Shown here piece by piece: positions 15,130-25,100 of a DNA stretch of 64,000 nt. Location: positions 186,001-250,000 of the forward strand of contig NZ_JAJVKV010000008.1 in assembly GCF_024198175.1 (NCBI RefSeq). Reading direction: 5' to 3'. The stretch comes from Pyxidicoccus xibeiensis (GTDB lineage: Bacteria; Myxococcota; Myxococcia; Myxococcales; Myxococcaceae). Made by a program: the position numbers and the translations under genes. The notes below the pieces were generated by a model, which saw nothing but the letters and a program-made list of their open reading frames with translations, had not been told where the DNA came from and ran no database searches. The number at the start of each line of letters is the position of its first letter. The first letter of the stretch is position 1.

Positions 15130-15909
15130 ATGGCGCAGCGCTGGATGGGAGGTCTGCTCGTGGCCGCCGTGGCGGGGCTCGCCGCTGGCTGCAAGGAGCG
15201 CTCGGACAAGCCCATCGCCGGGCTGCTGGCGGCGGGCGCTCCCGTGATGCGGCTGGAGGGCAAGGGCTATCGCCCCATCGCCGTCGGCTCGCAGCTCCTC
15301 CCGGATGCGCAGCTGTCCGCCACCGGGCCCGCCGTGCTGGAGTACTTCGGCGGCGGCCTGCGCTTCCTGGAGAAGGGTGACACGCTGGAGGTGGGCGACG
15401 CGGACGAGGCGAAGCTGCACGGCGTCAACCTGCCTTCCCTCCGCTGGGAGGAGGGGCAACTCCAGGAGGCGCCCCGCGCCCTGCGGCTGGTCGCCGCGCG
15501 CTACACCAACGTCCAGGTGACACCCGCATCGGCATTGCAACAGGACGGGGAGTACAGCTCGTCCCAGTACTTCGTGGCCTTCTTCACGCCCAACGGCCTG
15601 CAGAAGCTGGGCTCCGGGCCCAGGGCAGAGGGGCCGAACCGGCCGCTGCCACCGCCGCCGCTGCGCCCGCGGGTGCCCTTCATCCACGCCGGGGACCTGG
15701 GGGAGGGGGGCCTGGTGGCCACCGTGGACGACGGCTTCGTGGTGGCCGAGACGGACGACCTGGCCACCGCCGTGCTGCTGGAGGACCGGGAGGTGCCGCT
15801 GGGACGCACTGTGCGTCTGTTGGTGCCGGACGGCGCCGAGGTGGTGCTGCGGTCCGCCGACGGCCGGGAGACCGAGGTGGAAGGCCCCGCCGACGTCCGC
15901 CTGCGCTGA
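15130..15909 (+). CDS. Hypothetical lipoprotein, beta-rich, FecR-like pattern
   Basis: This 259-residue protein has a lipoprotein signal ending GLAAGC (C21). The mature part reads GAPVMRLEGKGYRPIAVGSQ and ATGPAVLEYFGGGLRFLEKG, which resembles the repeated beta structure of FecR-type domains (a set point, then a threshold, then a surface value). A proline-rich linker lies near residue 175. The resemblance is weak and the function unknown. The ribosome site GAGGAGGGAG is strong. Confidence 0.75.
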   Translation: MAQRWMGGLLVAAVAGLAAGCKERSDKPIAGLLAAGAPVMRLEGKGYRPIAVGSQLLPDAQLSATGPAVLEYFGGGLRFLEKGDTLEVGDADEAKLHGVNLPSLRWEEGQLQEAPRALRLVAARYTNVQVTPASALQQDGEYSSSQYFVAFFTPNGLQKLGSGPRAEGPNRPLPPPPLRPRVPFIHAGDLGEGGLVATVDDGFVVAETDDLATAVLLEDREVPLGRTVRLLVPDGAEVVLRSADGRETEVEGPADVRLR

Positions 15910-15991
15910 GACGTGGGAGAGGGTGGTTTGTCCTGGCGGCCCCGCCTTCTGTAGAGTCCCCCGTTCCCCCTGGGAGCTTGGGAGGTGTGCG

Positions 15992-16390
15992 ATGACGAGG
16001 AGTGAGCTCATCGAGCGCATCGTGGCGCGTGCCCCGCACGTCCCCCGGCGTGAGGTGGAGGCCATCGTCCACGCCGTCTTCGAGTCCATGTGCCAGGCGC
16101 TGGTCGCAGGCAAGCGCATCGAGCTGCGGGGCTTCGGCGTCTTCTCCATCCGGACGCGCCGCGCGCGCACCGGCCGCAACCCGAAGACGGGCCAGAGCGT
16201 CGCCGTGCCGGAGCGCCGGACGCTGTCCTTCGCCGCAGGCAAGGAGCTGCGCGAGCGCCTCAACGCGCCGCCGGCCGCCGCGGCCGCGCCCGTCCCCGGG
16301 CCGCTCGGACCCCCCGCCGAGCCCGCACCGGCCTTGAGTCCGCCCCCCCTCGCCGCGGCGTCCGCCTTCGCCACGCCCGCGACGGGTTGA
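15992..16390 (+). CDS. HU/IHF-family DNA-bending protein with Pro/Ala-rich tail
   Basis: Residues 1-90 form a complete HU/IHF domain: MTRSELIERIVARAP, a helical dimer core, GFGVFSIRTRRARTGRNPKT with the beta-arm GRNPKTG, and the closing LSFAAGKELRERL. IHF-beta is the closest type. Unlike standard IHF it has a 40-residue tail of Ala and Pro, which may be a flexible linker or interaction tail; similar tails occur in some myxobacterial nucleoid proteins. It lies alone between the lipoprotein and SPOR genes, with a GGGAGCTTGGGAGG-type leader. Confidence 0.9.
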   Translation: MTRSELIERIVARAPHVPRREVEAIVHAVFESMCQALVAGKRIELRGFGVFSIRTRRARTGRNPKTGQSVAVPERRTLSFAAGKELRERLNAPPAAAAAPVPGPLGPPAEPAPALSPPPLAAASAFATPATG

Positions 16391-16525
16391 CAGGGCCAGG
16401 AGGTTCCGCTTCCGTGAATTTGACCCGCCCAGGGGTGGGGCGTACCTTGCCCTCCATGCCGACGCTACAGGCCGCAACACGGATTCGTGTTGCCCGCTGC
16501 GTCCGCGCCCGAGGATTGCCAAGCC

Positions 16526-17443
16526 ATGCGTGACGCCCACCGGATGAAGGAGAAGTTCGACGTCTCCCTGGACAACCGGCAGATCGTCAGCCTGCTCATC
16601 GCCGGCATCGTGGTGATGGGGGCCGTCTTCGTGCTGGGCGTCGTCGTCGGGAAGAAGCTGGCCGGCAACGTCCAGACGGCCAACTCCCCGGACCTGCTCT
16701 CCGCGCTGGACGCCAACGCCCAGGCGCTCCAGGACGTGCAGCGCGACTCGCCGCTCACCTTCCAGGACGAGCTGACGCGCAAGGCCGCCGCCGAGCCCCT
16801 CAACCCGCCCGTCCCCAAGGCCACCGCGAAGGCGCCTACCCCGGCGCCGGTGCCCGCGAAGCCGGCGGCGCCCGCGCCTGAGTCGGCCACCGCCCAGCGT
16901 CCCACGGCGCCCGCGCCCACGCCGGACCCGGACACGGGGGAGCTGCCCCCGGAGGAGCCCGAGGAGGATGTGGCCGAGAAGGTCGTCGCCGCCGAGGCAC
17001 CGACTCCGCCCGCTCCGGCCGCGAAGCCCGCCGCCGCTCCTGCTCCGACGCCCGCGGCGCCGGTGGCCGTGGCCGCGAAGGCCGTCCCGGTGTCCGGCAA
17101 GGTGGAGGTGGCACCCGTCCCCACGCGCACCACCAACAAGGAGGGTGGGGGACTGAAGGAGGCGATTGCCCGCGCCGCCCAGCCGCCTGCCCAGGCCGTG
17201 AAGGGCGGGGCCTTCACCCTGCAGCTCTCCGCCTTCCAGGACCGGCAGGAGGCCGACCGCTTCGCCGCCCGGTTGCGCGACAGGGGCTATGCCCCCTATA
17301 TCCTGACCGCCGAGGTGCCCGGAAAGGGCACGTGGTATCGCGTCCGCATGGGCAGCTTCGCCTCCAAGGATGCGGCCAGCCGGTATCTGTCAGACTTCAA
17401 GCGTGAGACCCAGCTCGACGCCTTCGTGGCCGGCACGAACTAG
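16526..17443 (+). CDS. SPOR-domain membrane protein
   Basis: This 305-residue protein has a short cytoplasmic N-terminus, one transmembrane helix at about 20-43 (IVSLLIAGIVVMGAVFVLGV), a 130-residue Pro/Ala-rich periplasmic linker, and a SPOR domain at about 230-305 (AFTLQLSAFQDRQEADRFAA, then GTWYRVRMGSF). SPOR domains bind denuded septal peptidoglycan, so a role in division or envelope maintenance is likely. The FtsN-like order fits but identity with FtsN is not shown. ATG 16526 was chosen because it leaves a typical positively charged N-terminus. Confidence 0.9.
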   Translation: MRDAHRMKEKFDVSLDNRQIVSLLIAGIVVMGAVFVLGVVVGKKLAGNVQTANSPDLLSALDANAQALQDVQRDSPLTFQDELTRKAAAEPLNPPVPKATAKAPTPAPVPAKPAAPAPESATAQRPTAPAPTPDPDTGELPPEEPEEDVAEKVVAAEAPTPPAPAAKPAAAPAPTPAAPVAVAAKAVPVSGKVEVAPVPTRTTNKEGGGLKEAIARAAQPPAQAVKGGAFTLQLSAFQDRQEADRFAARLRDRGYAPYILTAEVPGKGTWYRVRMGSFASKDAASRYLSDFKRETQLDAFVAGTN

Positions 17444-17470
17444 AGCGGGGCGAGGAAGACGGTAAGCATC

Positions 17471-17833
17471 ATGACGACGACGAAGCGGGTGGAGAAGCCC
17501 TGGGGCCACGAACTCATCTGGGCTCACACCGAACGCTACGTGGGCAAGCTCCTGCACGTGAAGCAGGGCCACAAGCTCAGCCTGCAGTTCCACAACCGCA
17601 AGGATGAGACCATCCACGTCCAGAGCGGCAAGCTGCTCTTCGTCGTCGACGAGGGTCAGGGGCTCATCGAGAAGGAGATGAACCCCGGTGAGAGCTACCA
17701 CATCAAGCCGCTCACCAAGCACCGCATGGTGGCGCTGACCGACTGCGACATCCTCGAGGTCAGCACCCCGGAGCTGGACGACGTGGTGCGGCTCGAGGAC
17801 GCGTACGGCCGCACCGGCACCAGCAAGCCGTAG
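17471..17833 (+). CDS. Cupin, mannose-6-phosphate isomerase-like
   Basis: This 120-residue single-domain cupin starts RVEKPWGHELIWA and carries LQFHNRKDETIHVQSGKL, the metal-binding cupin motif with His, Glu and His. It matches type II phosphomannose isomerase C-terminal domains without a nucleotidyltransferase part. It probably acts on a sugar phosphate; the exact substrate is unproven. It starts 27 bp after the SPOR gene and may share its transcript. Confidence 0.85.
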   Translation: MTTTKRVEKPWGHELIWAHTERYVGKLLHVKQGHKLSLQFHNRKDETIHVQSGKLLFVVDEGQGLIEKEMNPGESYHIKPLTKHRMVALTDCDILEVSTPELDDVVRLEDAYGRTGTSKP

Positions 17834-17875
17834 TCGCCCGGACCTCCCGCGAAGCGCCAGCGCGGACCGCCGTGC

Positions 17876-18484
17876 CTACTCGGCGGCCGCGTTGTTCGGA
17901 TTGCGGGTCCACTTGTCCACGGTGCCGTCCCCGTCCAGGTCCTCGCCGATGCGGTCCACCTGTCCGCCTTCCCAGTACTCCCAGTAGTCCACCTTCCCGT
18001 CGGCGTTGGTGTCGCGCTCCTTGCGCACCAGCGCGCCGCGCTCGTAGTAGATGAAGCTGTCCGCGCGGCCGTCGCCGTTGACGTCCCGCTCGCGGCGCGT
18101 GTTGACGCCCTTCTCGAAGAAGTAGGTGGCGTCCACCTTGCCGTCGTAGTCCAGGTCCAGCGTCTCGCGCACCTGCGCCCCGGTGGCGTCGAAGTAGCGC
18201 GTGAGGTCCACGCGGCCGTCCCAGTTGAGGTCCAGCTCCTGGCGGACCTTCCGGTCTCCCACGGTGTACGTCCAGACGTCCGGATTGCCGTCGCCGTTGA
18301 CGTCCTGCTCCGTCACCTTCTCGTCGGCCGAGCGCTCCGGCTGGATGGCCTCCGCCCGCGCCCGGACCCGGTCCGCGGCGCTCTCCGGCGCCTCCCCGCG
18401 CTCCGCCGATTTGCCGCCCGAGCAGCCCGCCAGCGCTCCCGTGGCCAGGAAACCCAATAAAAACAGCCGTTTGTTCAGGGACAT
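17876..18484 (-). CDS. Lipoprotein with six calcium-binding-type repeats
   Basis: This 202-residue lipoprotein has its signal ending LAGC (C21). From about residue 60 come six repeats of roughly 23 residues, each with an Asp-rich loop: DVNGDGNPDV, DLNWDGRVDL, DLDYDGKVDA, DVNGDGRADS, DTNADGKVDY and DLDGDGTVDK. These are dockerin/thrombospondin-type calcium loops alternating with short aromatic hairpins. A calcium-stabilised surface or periplasmic protein is likely; function unknown. ATG 18484 was chosen because it begins the signal peptide. It converges with the cupin gene. Confidence 0.88.
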   Translation of the reverse strand: MSLNKRLFLLGFLATGALAGCSGGKSAERGEAPESAADRVRARAEAIQPERSADEKVTEQDVNGDGNPDVWTYTVGDRKVRQELDLNWDGRVDLTRYFDATGAQVRETLDLDYDGKVDATYFFEKGVNTRRERDVNGDGRADSFIYYERGALVRKERDTNADGKVDYWEYWEGGQVDRIGEDLDGDGTVDKWTRNPNNAAAE

Positions 18485-18578
18485 GCAGGGCTTCCGGAGG
18501 GGCGGGGCGCCTTGCCCGCGCCGCGTGAACGAGATGCTTTCGCGCGCCACGTCACTTCATATATTTTCACATATCGCC

Positions 18579-18758
18579 ATGGCCCGAAAGAAGATCAGCA
18601 CCACCATCTACATCACTCCGGAGCAGAACGAGCTCCTCAAGGCGCTGAACCAGAAGACGAAGGTGCCCGTGGCCGAGTACATCCGCCAGGGCATCGATCT
18701 GGTGCTGGAGAAGTACAAGGCTCAGCTCCCGGGTCAGGTGACCTTCGACGAGCTGTGA
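18579..18758 (+). CDS. Small ribbon-helix-helix protein
   Basis: This 59-residue protein reads MARKKISTTIYITPEQNELL, then KALNQKTKVPVAEYIRQG and IDLVLEKYKAQL. The beta strand STTIYIT followed by two helices is the CopG/Arc ribbon-helix-helix fold, which binds DNA as a dimer. There is no adjacent toxin gene, so it is unlikely to be an antitoxin of a standard pair. The 30 bp before the ATG are unusually AT-rich, with repeated CATAT, and no clear ribosome site; it may autoregulate there. The epimerase gene follows 14 bp later. Confidence 0.85.
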   Translation: MARKKISTTIYITPEQNELLKALNQKTKVPVAEYIRQGIDLVLEKYKAQLPGQVTFDEL

Positions 18759-18772
18759 GAGAGAGGCGTGAC

Positions 18773-19741
<969 letters not shown>

Positions 19742-19810
19742 CTTGGCGGCGGCTGGAAAATCGATCAGCTGTAGACATTGTGGCCACATGGTCGGGTGGC
19801 GGGAGGAAGC

Positions 19811-20755
19811 GTGAAAGTCCTGGTGACGGGTGGCGCGGGCTTCATCGGCTCGCATGTGTGCGACGAGTTCCTGCGAAGCGGGCACGAGGTCATCGCCCTG
19901 GACGACCTGTCCGGCGGCAAGCGGGAGAACCTGGACCCGCGCGTCCGCCTGGCAGTGCACGACATCCGGAGCCGGGAGGCCGCGGAGCTCATCAAGTCCG
20001 AGAAGCCGCAGGTGCTCTGTCACCTGGCGGCGCAGATGGACGTGCGCCGCAGCGTGGATGACCCGGGGTTCGACGCGGACGTGAACATCCGCGGCATGCT
20101 CAACCTCCTGGAGGCCGCGCGTGTCTCCGGGGTGAAGAAGGTCATCTTCAGCTCCACCGGCGGCGCCATCTACGGCGAGCAGGACGTGTTTCCCGCGCCC
20201 GAGTCGCACCCGACGCGGCCGGTGTCCCCGTACGGCGTGTCCAAGGCGGCCGGCGAGCTGTACCTGGGCTACTACCGGGCCCAGTACGGCCTGCCGTACG
20301 TGGCCCTGCGGTACGCCAACGTGTACGGCCCCCGGCAGAACCCGCATGGCGAGGCTGGCGTGGTGGCCATCTTCAGCCAGCGGCTGATCGCCGGTCAGGG
20401 CTGCACCATCTTCGGCGAGGGCAAGCAGACGCGTGACTTCGTCTACGGCCCGGACGTGGCCCGCGCCAACCGGCTCGCCTTCGAGAAGGACTACGTGGGC
20501 GCCATCAACATCGGCACCGGCGTGGAGACGGACATCAACCGCCTGTACGCGCTGCTGGCCGAGGCCGCCGGCTCCACCGCCGCCGTCACCCACGCGCCGG
20601 GCAAGCCGGGCGAGCAGCTGCGCTCCTGCATCGACAACGCCCTGGCGAAGAAGGTGCTCGGGTGGGAGCCCACCGCGGACATCCGCGAGGGCCTGCGCCG
20701 CACCGTGGCCTTCTTCCGCGAGAAGGCCAACGCGCCGGCCCGCGCCCACGGCTGA
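19811..20755 (+). CDS. UDP-glucose 4-epimerase-like SDR protein
   Basis: This 314-residue enzyme starts at GTG 19811 behind GGAGGAAGC. It has VTGGAGFIGSHVCDEFL for NAD, SSTGGAIYGEQD as the serine/threonine motif, and YGVSKAAGELYLGYY holding the catalytic Tyr and Lys. It closes with ALAKKVLGWEPTADIREGL. GalE-like UDP-hexose epimerases are the nearest class; substrate not fixed. It is separated from the upstream epimerase by 69 bp that contains the palindrome TGTGGCCACA (19779-19788). Confidence 0.88.
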   Translation: MKVLVTGGAGFIGSHVCDEFLRSGHEVIALDDLSGGKRENLDPRVRLAVHDIRSREAAELIKSEKPQVLCHLAAQMDVRRSVDDPGFDADVNIRGMLNLLEAARVSGVKKVIFSSTGGAIYGEQDVFPAPESHPTRPVSPYGVSKAAGELYLGYYRAQYGLPYVALRYANVYGPRQNPHGEAGVVAIFSQRLIAGQGCTIFGEGKQTRDFVYGPDVARANRLAFEKDYVGAINIGTGVETDINRLYALLAEAAGSTAAVTHAPGKPGEQLRSCIDNALAKKVLGWEPTADIREGLRRTVAFFREKANAPARAHG

Positions 20756-20765
20756 GCGTCAGGGC

Positions 20766-20791
20766 GGGGTGGAGGCAGCGGTCTCCACCCC
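20766..20791 (+). terminator. Hairpin terminator after the epimerase genes
   Basis: GGGGTGGAG (20766-20774) pairs perfectly with CTCCACCCC (20783-20791) around an 8-nt loop, 10 nt past the stop. There is no U tract, as is common in such GC-rich genomes. Confidence 0.55.
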
Positions 20792-21013
20792 CTGTGCGGA
20801 GCCGGGCGTTGGAGCAGCTGTCCTGGCCGGAGCCGGGGCGTTCGGGGAGTCAGGGGCGCGGTCCGGGAGGGGGAGCCCCCTGCCGGGCGCTGGTGGCGGC
20901 TGGGGAACAAACGGGCTCCCCTGGCGGGTTGCTCGTCGTGCGGGCGCATGTGCGTGGATTTTCGCGCGGTTCCCTGTTAGTCACGCCCGCTTCTCCCGAC
21001 GAGCGCCCTGAAC

Positions 21014-22825
21014 ATGCCGGCTGAAAACGCGCACATCCGCAACTTCTGCATCATCGCCCATATCGACCATGGAAAGTCGACGCTGGCCGACCGCCTCCTC
21101 GACAAGACGGGGACGCTGAGCAAGCGCGAGGCGCAGGCCCAGTTCCTCGACAACATGGACATCGAGCGCGAACGGGGCATCACCATCAAGGCCCAGTCCG
21201 TGCGGATGAACTACACCGCGAAGGACGGCCAGCAGTACGTCCTCAACCTCATCGACACGCCGGGACACGTGGACTTCGCCTACGAGGTGAGCCGCAGCCT
21301 GGCCGCGTGCGAGGGCGCGCTGCTCGTGGTGGACGCGTCCCAGGGCGTGGAGGCCCAGACACTGGCCAACGTCTACATGGCGTTGGACCATGACCTGGAG
21401 ATCATCCCGGTCATCAACAAGATCGACCTGCCCAGCGCGGACGTGGAGCGCACCCGGGCGGAGATTGAAGACGTCATCGGCATCGACGCCTCCATCGCCG
21501 TGCCCGCCTCCGCGAAGGAGGGCATCGGCATCCACGACATCCTCGAGTCCGTGGTGGCGCGCGTGCCGCCCCCGAGCGGCTCGCCGGACGCGCCCCTCAA
21601 GGCCCTCATCTTCGACTCCTGGTACGACAACTACCGGGGCGTGGTGACGCTGGTGCGCGTGCTGGAAGGCACCCTCAAGCTCAAGCAGAAGATCAAGCTG
21701 TTCAGCAACAACAAGGTCTTCGAGGTGCAGGAGCTGGGCGTGTTCAGCCCCTTCTCCCGCCCGGTGCAGCAGCTGATGGCCGGCGAGGTGGGCGTGCTCG
21801 TCGCCAACGTGAAGGAGCTGCAGGACGCCAAGGTGGGCGACACCGTCACCGAGGAGGCCCGCCCCACGGACGCGCCGTTCCCGGGCTTCAAGGAAGTGAA
21901 GCCCATGGTGTTCTCCGGCATCTTCCCGGTGGACTCCGCCGAGTACGAGAACCTGCGCGACGCGCTGGCCAAGCTGACGCTCAACGACTCCGCCTTCACG
22001 TACGAGCCCGAGTCCTCCACCGCGCTGGGCTTCGGCTTCCGCTGCGGCTACCTGGGCCTGCTCCACATGGAGATCGTCCAGGAGCGCCTGGAGCGCGAGT
22101 ACAACCTCAACCTCATCACCACCGCGCCCAGCGTGGTGTACCGCATCACCACCAGCAAGGGTGACGTGATGCTGGTGGACAACCCGGCCAAGCTGCCGCC
22201 GACGCAGAACATCGAGAAGTTCGAGGAGCCCCTCCTCACCTGCCACATCCACGTCCCCAACGACCACCTGGGCGCCATCCTCAAGCTGTGCCAGGACCGG
22301 CGCGGGGTGCAGAAGGACATCAAGTACCTGGGCAGCAGCGGCCAGCGCGTGCAGGTGACGTACTCGATGCCGCTCGCCGAGGTGGTGTTCGACTTCTTCG
22401 ACAAGCTCAAGAGCGTGTCGCGCGGGTACGCGAGCCTGGACTACGAGCTGTCCGGGTACACGGAGTCCGACCTGGCCCGCCTGGACATCCTCATCAACGG
22501 GGACCCGGTGGACGCGCTGAGCGTCATCGTGCACCGCGAGCGCGCCTACCTGCGGGGCCGCGAGGTGTGCCAGAAGCTGAAGGAGGTCATCCCGAAGCAG
22601 ATGTACGAGGTGGCCATCCAGGCGGCGATTGGCGGGAAGATCATCTCGCGAGAGACCATCTCCGCCATGCGCAAGAACGTGCTCGCCAAGTGCTACGGTG
22701 GTGACATCAGCCGCAAGCGCAAGCTCCTGGAGAAGCAGAAGGAGGGCAAGAAGCGCATGAAGCAGGTGGGCACGGTGGAGATCCCGCAGGAAGCCTTCCT
22801 CGCGGTCCTCAAGTCGGAGCAGTAG
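21014..22825 (+). CDS. lepA: Elongation factor 4 (LepA)
   Basis: This 603-residue GTPase has the normal LepA length. It has G1 AHIDHGKSTL, the switch region RERGITIKAQ, G3 DTPGHVDF, G4 NKIDLP, and the LepA-specific C-terminal domain (GDISRKRKLLEKQKEGKKRM). EF4 back-translocates or remodels stalled ribosomes. It is followed by lepB after 3 bp, the widespread lepA-lepB arrangement. The 258-bp upstream gap shows GC-rich hairpins but no clear promoter. Confidence 0.98.
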   Translation: MPAENAHIRNFCIIAHIDHGKSTLADRLLDKTGTLSKREAQAQFLDNMDIERERGITIKAQSVRMNYTAKDGQQYVLNLIDTPGHVDFAYEVSRSLAACEGALLVVDASQGVEAQTLANVYMALDHDLEIIPVINKIDLPSADVERTRAEIEDVIGIDASIAVPASAKEGIGIHDILESVVARVPPPSGSPDAPLKALIFDSWYDNYRGVVTLVRVLEGTLKLKQKIKLFSNNKVFEVQELGVFSPFSRPVQQLMAGEVGVLVANVKELQDAKVGDTVTEEARPTDAPFPGFKEVKPMVFSGIFPVDSAEYENLRDALAKLTLNDSAFTYEPESSTALGFGFRCGYLGLLHMEIVQERLEREYNLNLITTAPSVVYRITTSKGDVMLVDNPAKLPPTQNIEKFEEPLLTCHIHVPNDHLGAILKLCQDRRGVQKDIKYLGSSGQRVQVTYSMPLAEVVFDFFDKLKSVSRGYASLDYELSGYTESDLARLDILINGDPVDALSVIVHRERAYLRGREVCQKLKEVIPKQMYEVAIQAAIGGKIISRETISAMRKNVLAKCYGGDISRKRKLLEKQKEGKKRMKQVGTVEIPQEAFLAVLKSEQ

Positions 22826-22828
22826 GCC

Positions 22829-24082
22829 ATGAACGCGGTCAGCCCTTCAGCCACCCCTCCCGTGAAGCTCGCCGCGGCGATGGCCGCCCGCCGTACGCCG
22901 GAGCAGCTGCGCGCCCGGCGTCTGCTGGTGTGGCGGGAGCTGCTCACCAGCCTGTGGGCCCCGCTGTGCATCATCGGCCTGGCCTTCGTGCCCTACACCG
23001 TCCTCATCGAGTTCGCGCCCGCGGCGGCCGCCTGGGCCCAGCCGGCCATGAAGGGGCTGGGGCTGCTGATGGTGGCCTACTTCGTGGCGCTGCTCGTCTG
23101 GCGCAACGCCTCTCCGAAGGAGAAGGCGCTGCGGGCGCTGCGCCACGAGGCGAACGAGCTCCTGTCGGAGAACGAGCGCATCCTCCAGAAGCCGCAGGTG
23201 CGGGCGAAGCTGGGCGACCCCGTCCCCGAGCGCATCGCCGAGCAGGCGCTGCGCGTGGAGTCCGCGTCCGTGGAGGGCAACGCGGAGCGGCTGCGCGAGG
23301 AGCTGAAGGGGCTGGAGGCGCTGACGGCGCAGCACCTGGGGCCGTTCCGCAAGCAGTCCGCCGCGGACTTCATCGGCGGGTTCGGCAAGGCGCTGCTCAT
23401 CGCCCTGGTCATCCGCACCTTCATCGTGGAGCCGTACCGGATTCCGTCCGGCTCCATGCTGCCCACGCTGGAGATTGGCGACCAGGTCTTCGTCAACAAG
23501 TTCATCTACGGCGTGCGCGTCCCCTGGGCCAACGTGGTGCCGTTCGTCATCGTCCGGCCGCCGGCGCGCGGGGACGTCATCGTCTTCAACAACCCGGTGG
23601 ACGAGTCCAAGGACTACATCAAGCGCGTGGTGGGCGTGCCCGGCGACAAGGTGGAGATCTTCGAGGGCGTGGTCCACATCAACGGCAAGCCGCAGAAGCG
23701 CGACCTCGTCGCCGCCGACTTCACCGTCCACAACATCACCGACGACGGGCGCTGGTATGACCAGCAGGAAGCGCGCTTCGACGAGGACCTGGACGGGGTG
23801 AAGCACGCGGCGCTGCAGACGCTGTCGCGCATGCCCCAGCACGAGGGCCCCTACGAGGTGCCGGCGGACCACGTCTTCGTCATGGGCGACAACCGCGACA
23901 ACAGCGCGGACAGCCGCCACGGCCTGGGCTACGGCTATGGCAAGGCGGAGTACGTGCCCTACGGCCACATCAAGGGAAAGGCCATGGTGGTGTGGCTGTC
24001 ACTGGGCTACCAGGGCCTGCTGCACGGCCTGTTCGGCGGCACCGGCCTGCGGGTGGACCGCTTCTTCGAGCCGGTCCGCTGA
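22829..24082 (+). CDS. lepB: Signal peptidase I
   Basis: This 417-residue protein is longer than E. coli LepB (324). Two membrane segments lie near residues 38-62 and 70-92, followed by a 90-residue charged helical insert. A third hydrophobic stretch precedes the catalytic Ser209 in PSGSMLPTLE. The general-base Lys265 lies in DYIKRVVGVPGDKV, and MGDNRDNSADSR is box E. It cleaves signal peptides from exported proteins at the outer face of the inner membrane. It starts 3 bp after lepA. The long charged insert before the catalytic domain is the one unusual feature. Confidence 0.97.
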   Translation: MNAVSPSATPPVKLAAAMAARRTPEQLRARRLLVWRELLTSLWAPLCIIGLAFVPYTVLIEFAPAAAAWAQPAMKGLGLLMVAYFVALLVWRNASPKEKALRALRHEANELLSENERILQKPQVRAKLGDPVPERIAEQALRVESASVEGNAERLREELKGLEALTAQHLGPFRKQSAADFIGGFGKALLIALVIRTFIVEPYRIPSGSMLPTLEIGDQVFVNKFIYGVRVPWANVVPFVIVRPPARGDVIVFNNPVDESKDYIKRVVGVPGDKVEIFEGVVHINGKPQKRDLVAADFTVHNITDDGRWYDQQEARFDEDLDGVKHAALQTLSRMPQHEGPYEVPADHVFVMGDNRDNSADSRHGLGYGYGKAEYVPYGHIKGKAMVVWLSLGYQGLLHGLFGGTGLRVDRFFEPVR

Positions 24083-24206
24083 CGCACCCCCCGGGAAGCG
24101 GCCCGCCTGCGTGGCCGCTGAAGCACATCCGGGGTCCGGCCGGCCTGCCAGTCCACGCACGGTGCTTGACGCGCCGTGCGGCCCGGGGTACGCGGCGCCC
24201 CCGGCC

Positions 24207-25100
24207 ATGAGACACCTCCTCGGAATCGAAGGCTGGCGCCGGGACGAGCTGGAGTCACTGCTCGACAGAGCCCAGGCGCACCTCCCCGGCAAGCCGGACA
24301 CCACCCACGTCCTTCGGGGAAGGGTGGTAGCGAACCTCTTCTTCGAGGACTCCACCCGGACGCGCACCTCGTTCCACATGGCCGCCAAGGGCCTGGGCGC
24401 GAGCGTGATGAACTGGACCCAGACGGGCTCCTCCGTGTCCAAGGGCGAGACGCTCCTGGACACCGCGCGCAACATCGAGGCAACGGGCGTGGCGGCCATC
24501 GTCATGCGCCACAAGTCCTCCGGCGCCCCGCACCTGGTGGCGAAGCACGTGCGCTGCGCCGTCATCAACGCCGGCGACGGCACCCACGAGCACCCCTCCC
24601 AGGCCCTGCTGGACGCCTTCACGCTGCGCCAGCGCTGGGGCTCGCTGGACGGGCGCACGGTGGTCATCGTCGGCGACATCCTGCACAGCCGGGTGGCCCG
24701 TTCCAACCTCCTGTGCCTCAAGGCCCTGGGCGCCCGCGTCGTCATGTGCGGCCCGCCCACGCTGATTCCCCCGGGCCTGGAGGCGATGGGCGCGGAGGTG
24801 ACGCACAACCTGGACGCGGCGCTGCCCGGGGCGGACGCGGTGATGTGCCTGCGCCTGCAGACCGAGCGGCAGAGCGAGAACTTCCTGCCCTCCACCCGCG
24901 AGTTCGCCCGGCTGTTCGGCCTCAACGCGGCCCGCGAGGAGCGGATGAAGCCGGAGGCGCTGGTCCTGCACCCCGGCCCCATCAACCGCGGCGTGGAGAT
25001 TGCCCCGGCGGTGGCGGACGGGGCTCGCAGCGTCATCCTGGAGCAGGTGTCCAACGGCGTGGCCGTGCGGCGGGCCATCCTGGAGGTGTGCGCGTCATGA
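24207..25100 (+). CDS. pyrB: Aspartate carbamoyltransferase catalytic subunit
   Basis: This 297-residue transcarbamoylase carries the carbamoyl phosphate motif STRTRTSFHMAA and the loop HEHPSQALLDAFTL, with the closing HPGPINRGVEI. It makes carbamoyl-aspartate in pyrimidine synthesis. The start is ATG 24207, as homology begins there; no strong ribosome site is seen. Its stop overlaps the pyrC start by 4 bp (ATGA). No regulatory subunit gene (pyrI) is adjacent. Confidence 0.97.
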   Translation: MRHLLGIEGWRRDELESLLDRAQAHLPGKPDTTHVLRGRVVANLFFEDSTRTRTSFHMAAKGLGASVMNWTQTGSSVSKGETLLDTARNIEATGVAAIVMRHKSSGAPHLVAKHVRCAVINAGDGTHEHPSQALLDAFTLRQRWGSLDGRTVVIVGDILHSRVARSNLLCLKALGARVVMCGPPTLIPPGLEAMGAEVTHNLDAALPGADAVMCLRLQTERQSENFLPSTREFARLFGLNAAREERMKPEALVLHPGPINRGVEIAPAVADGARSVILEQVSNGVAVRRAILEVCAS

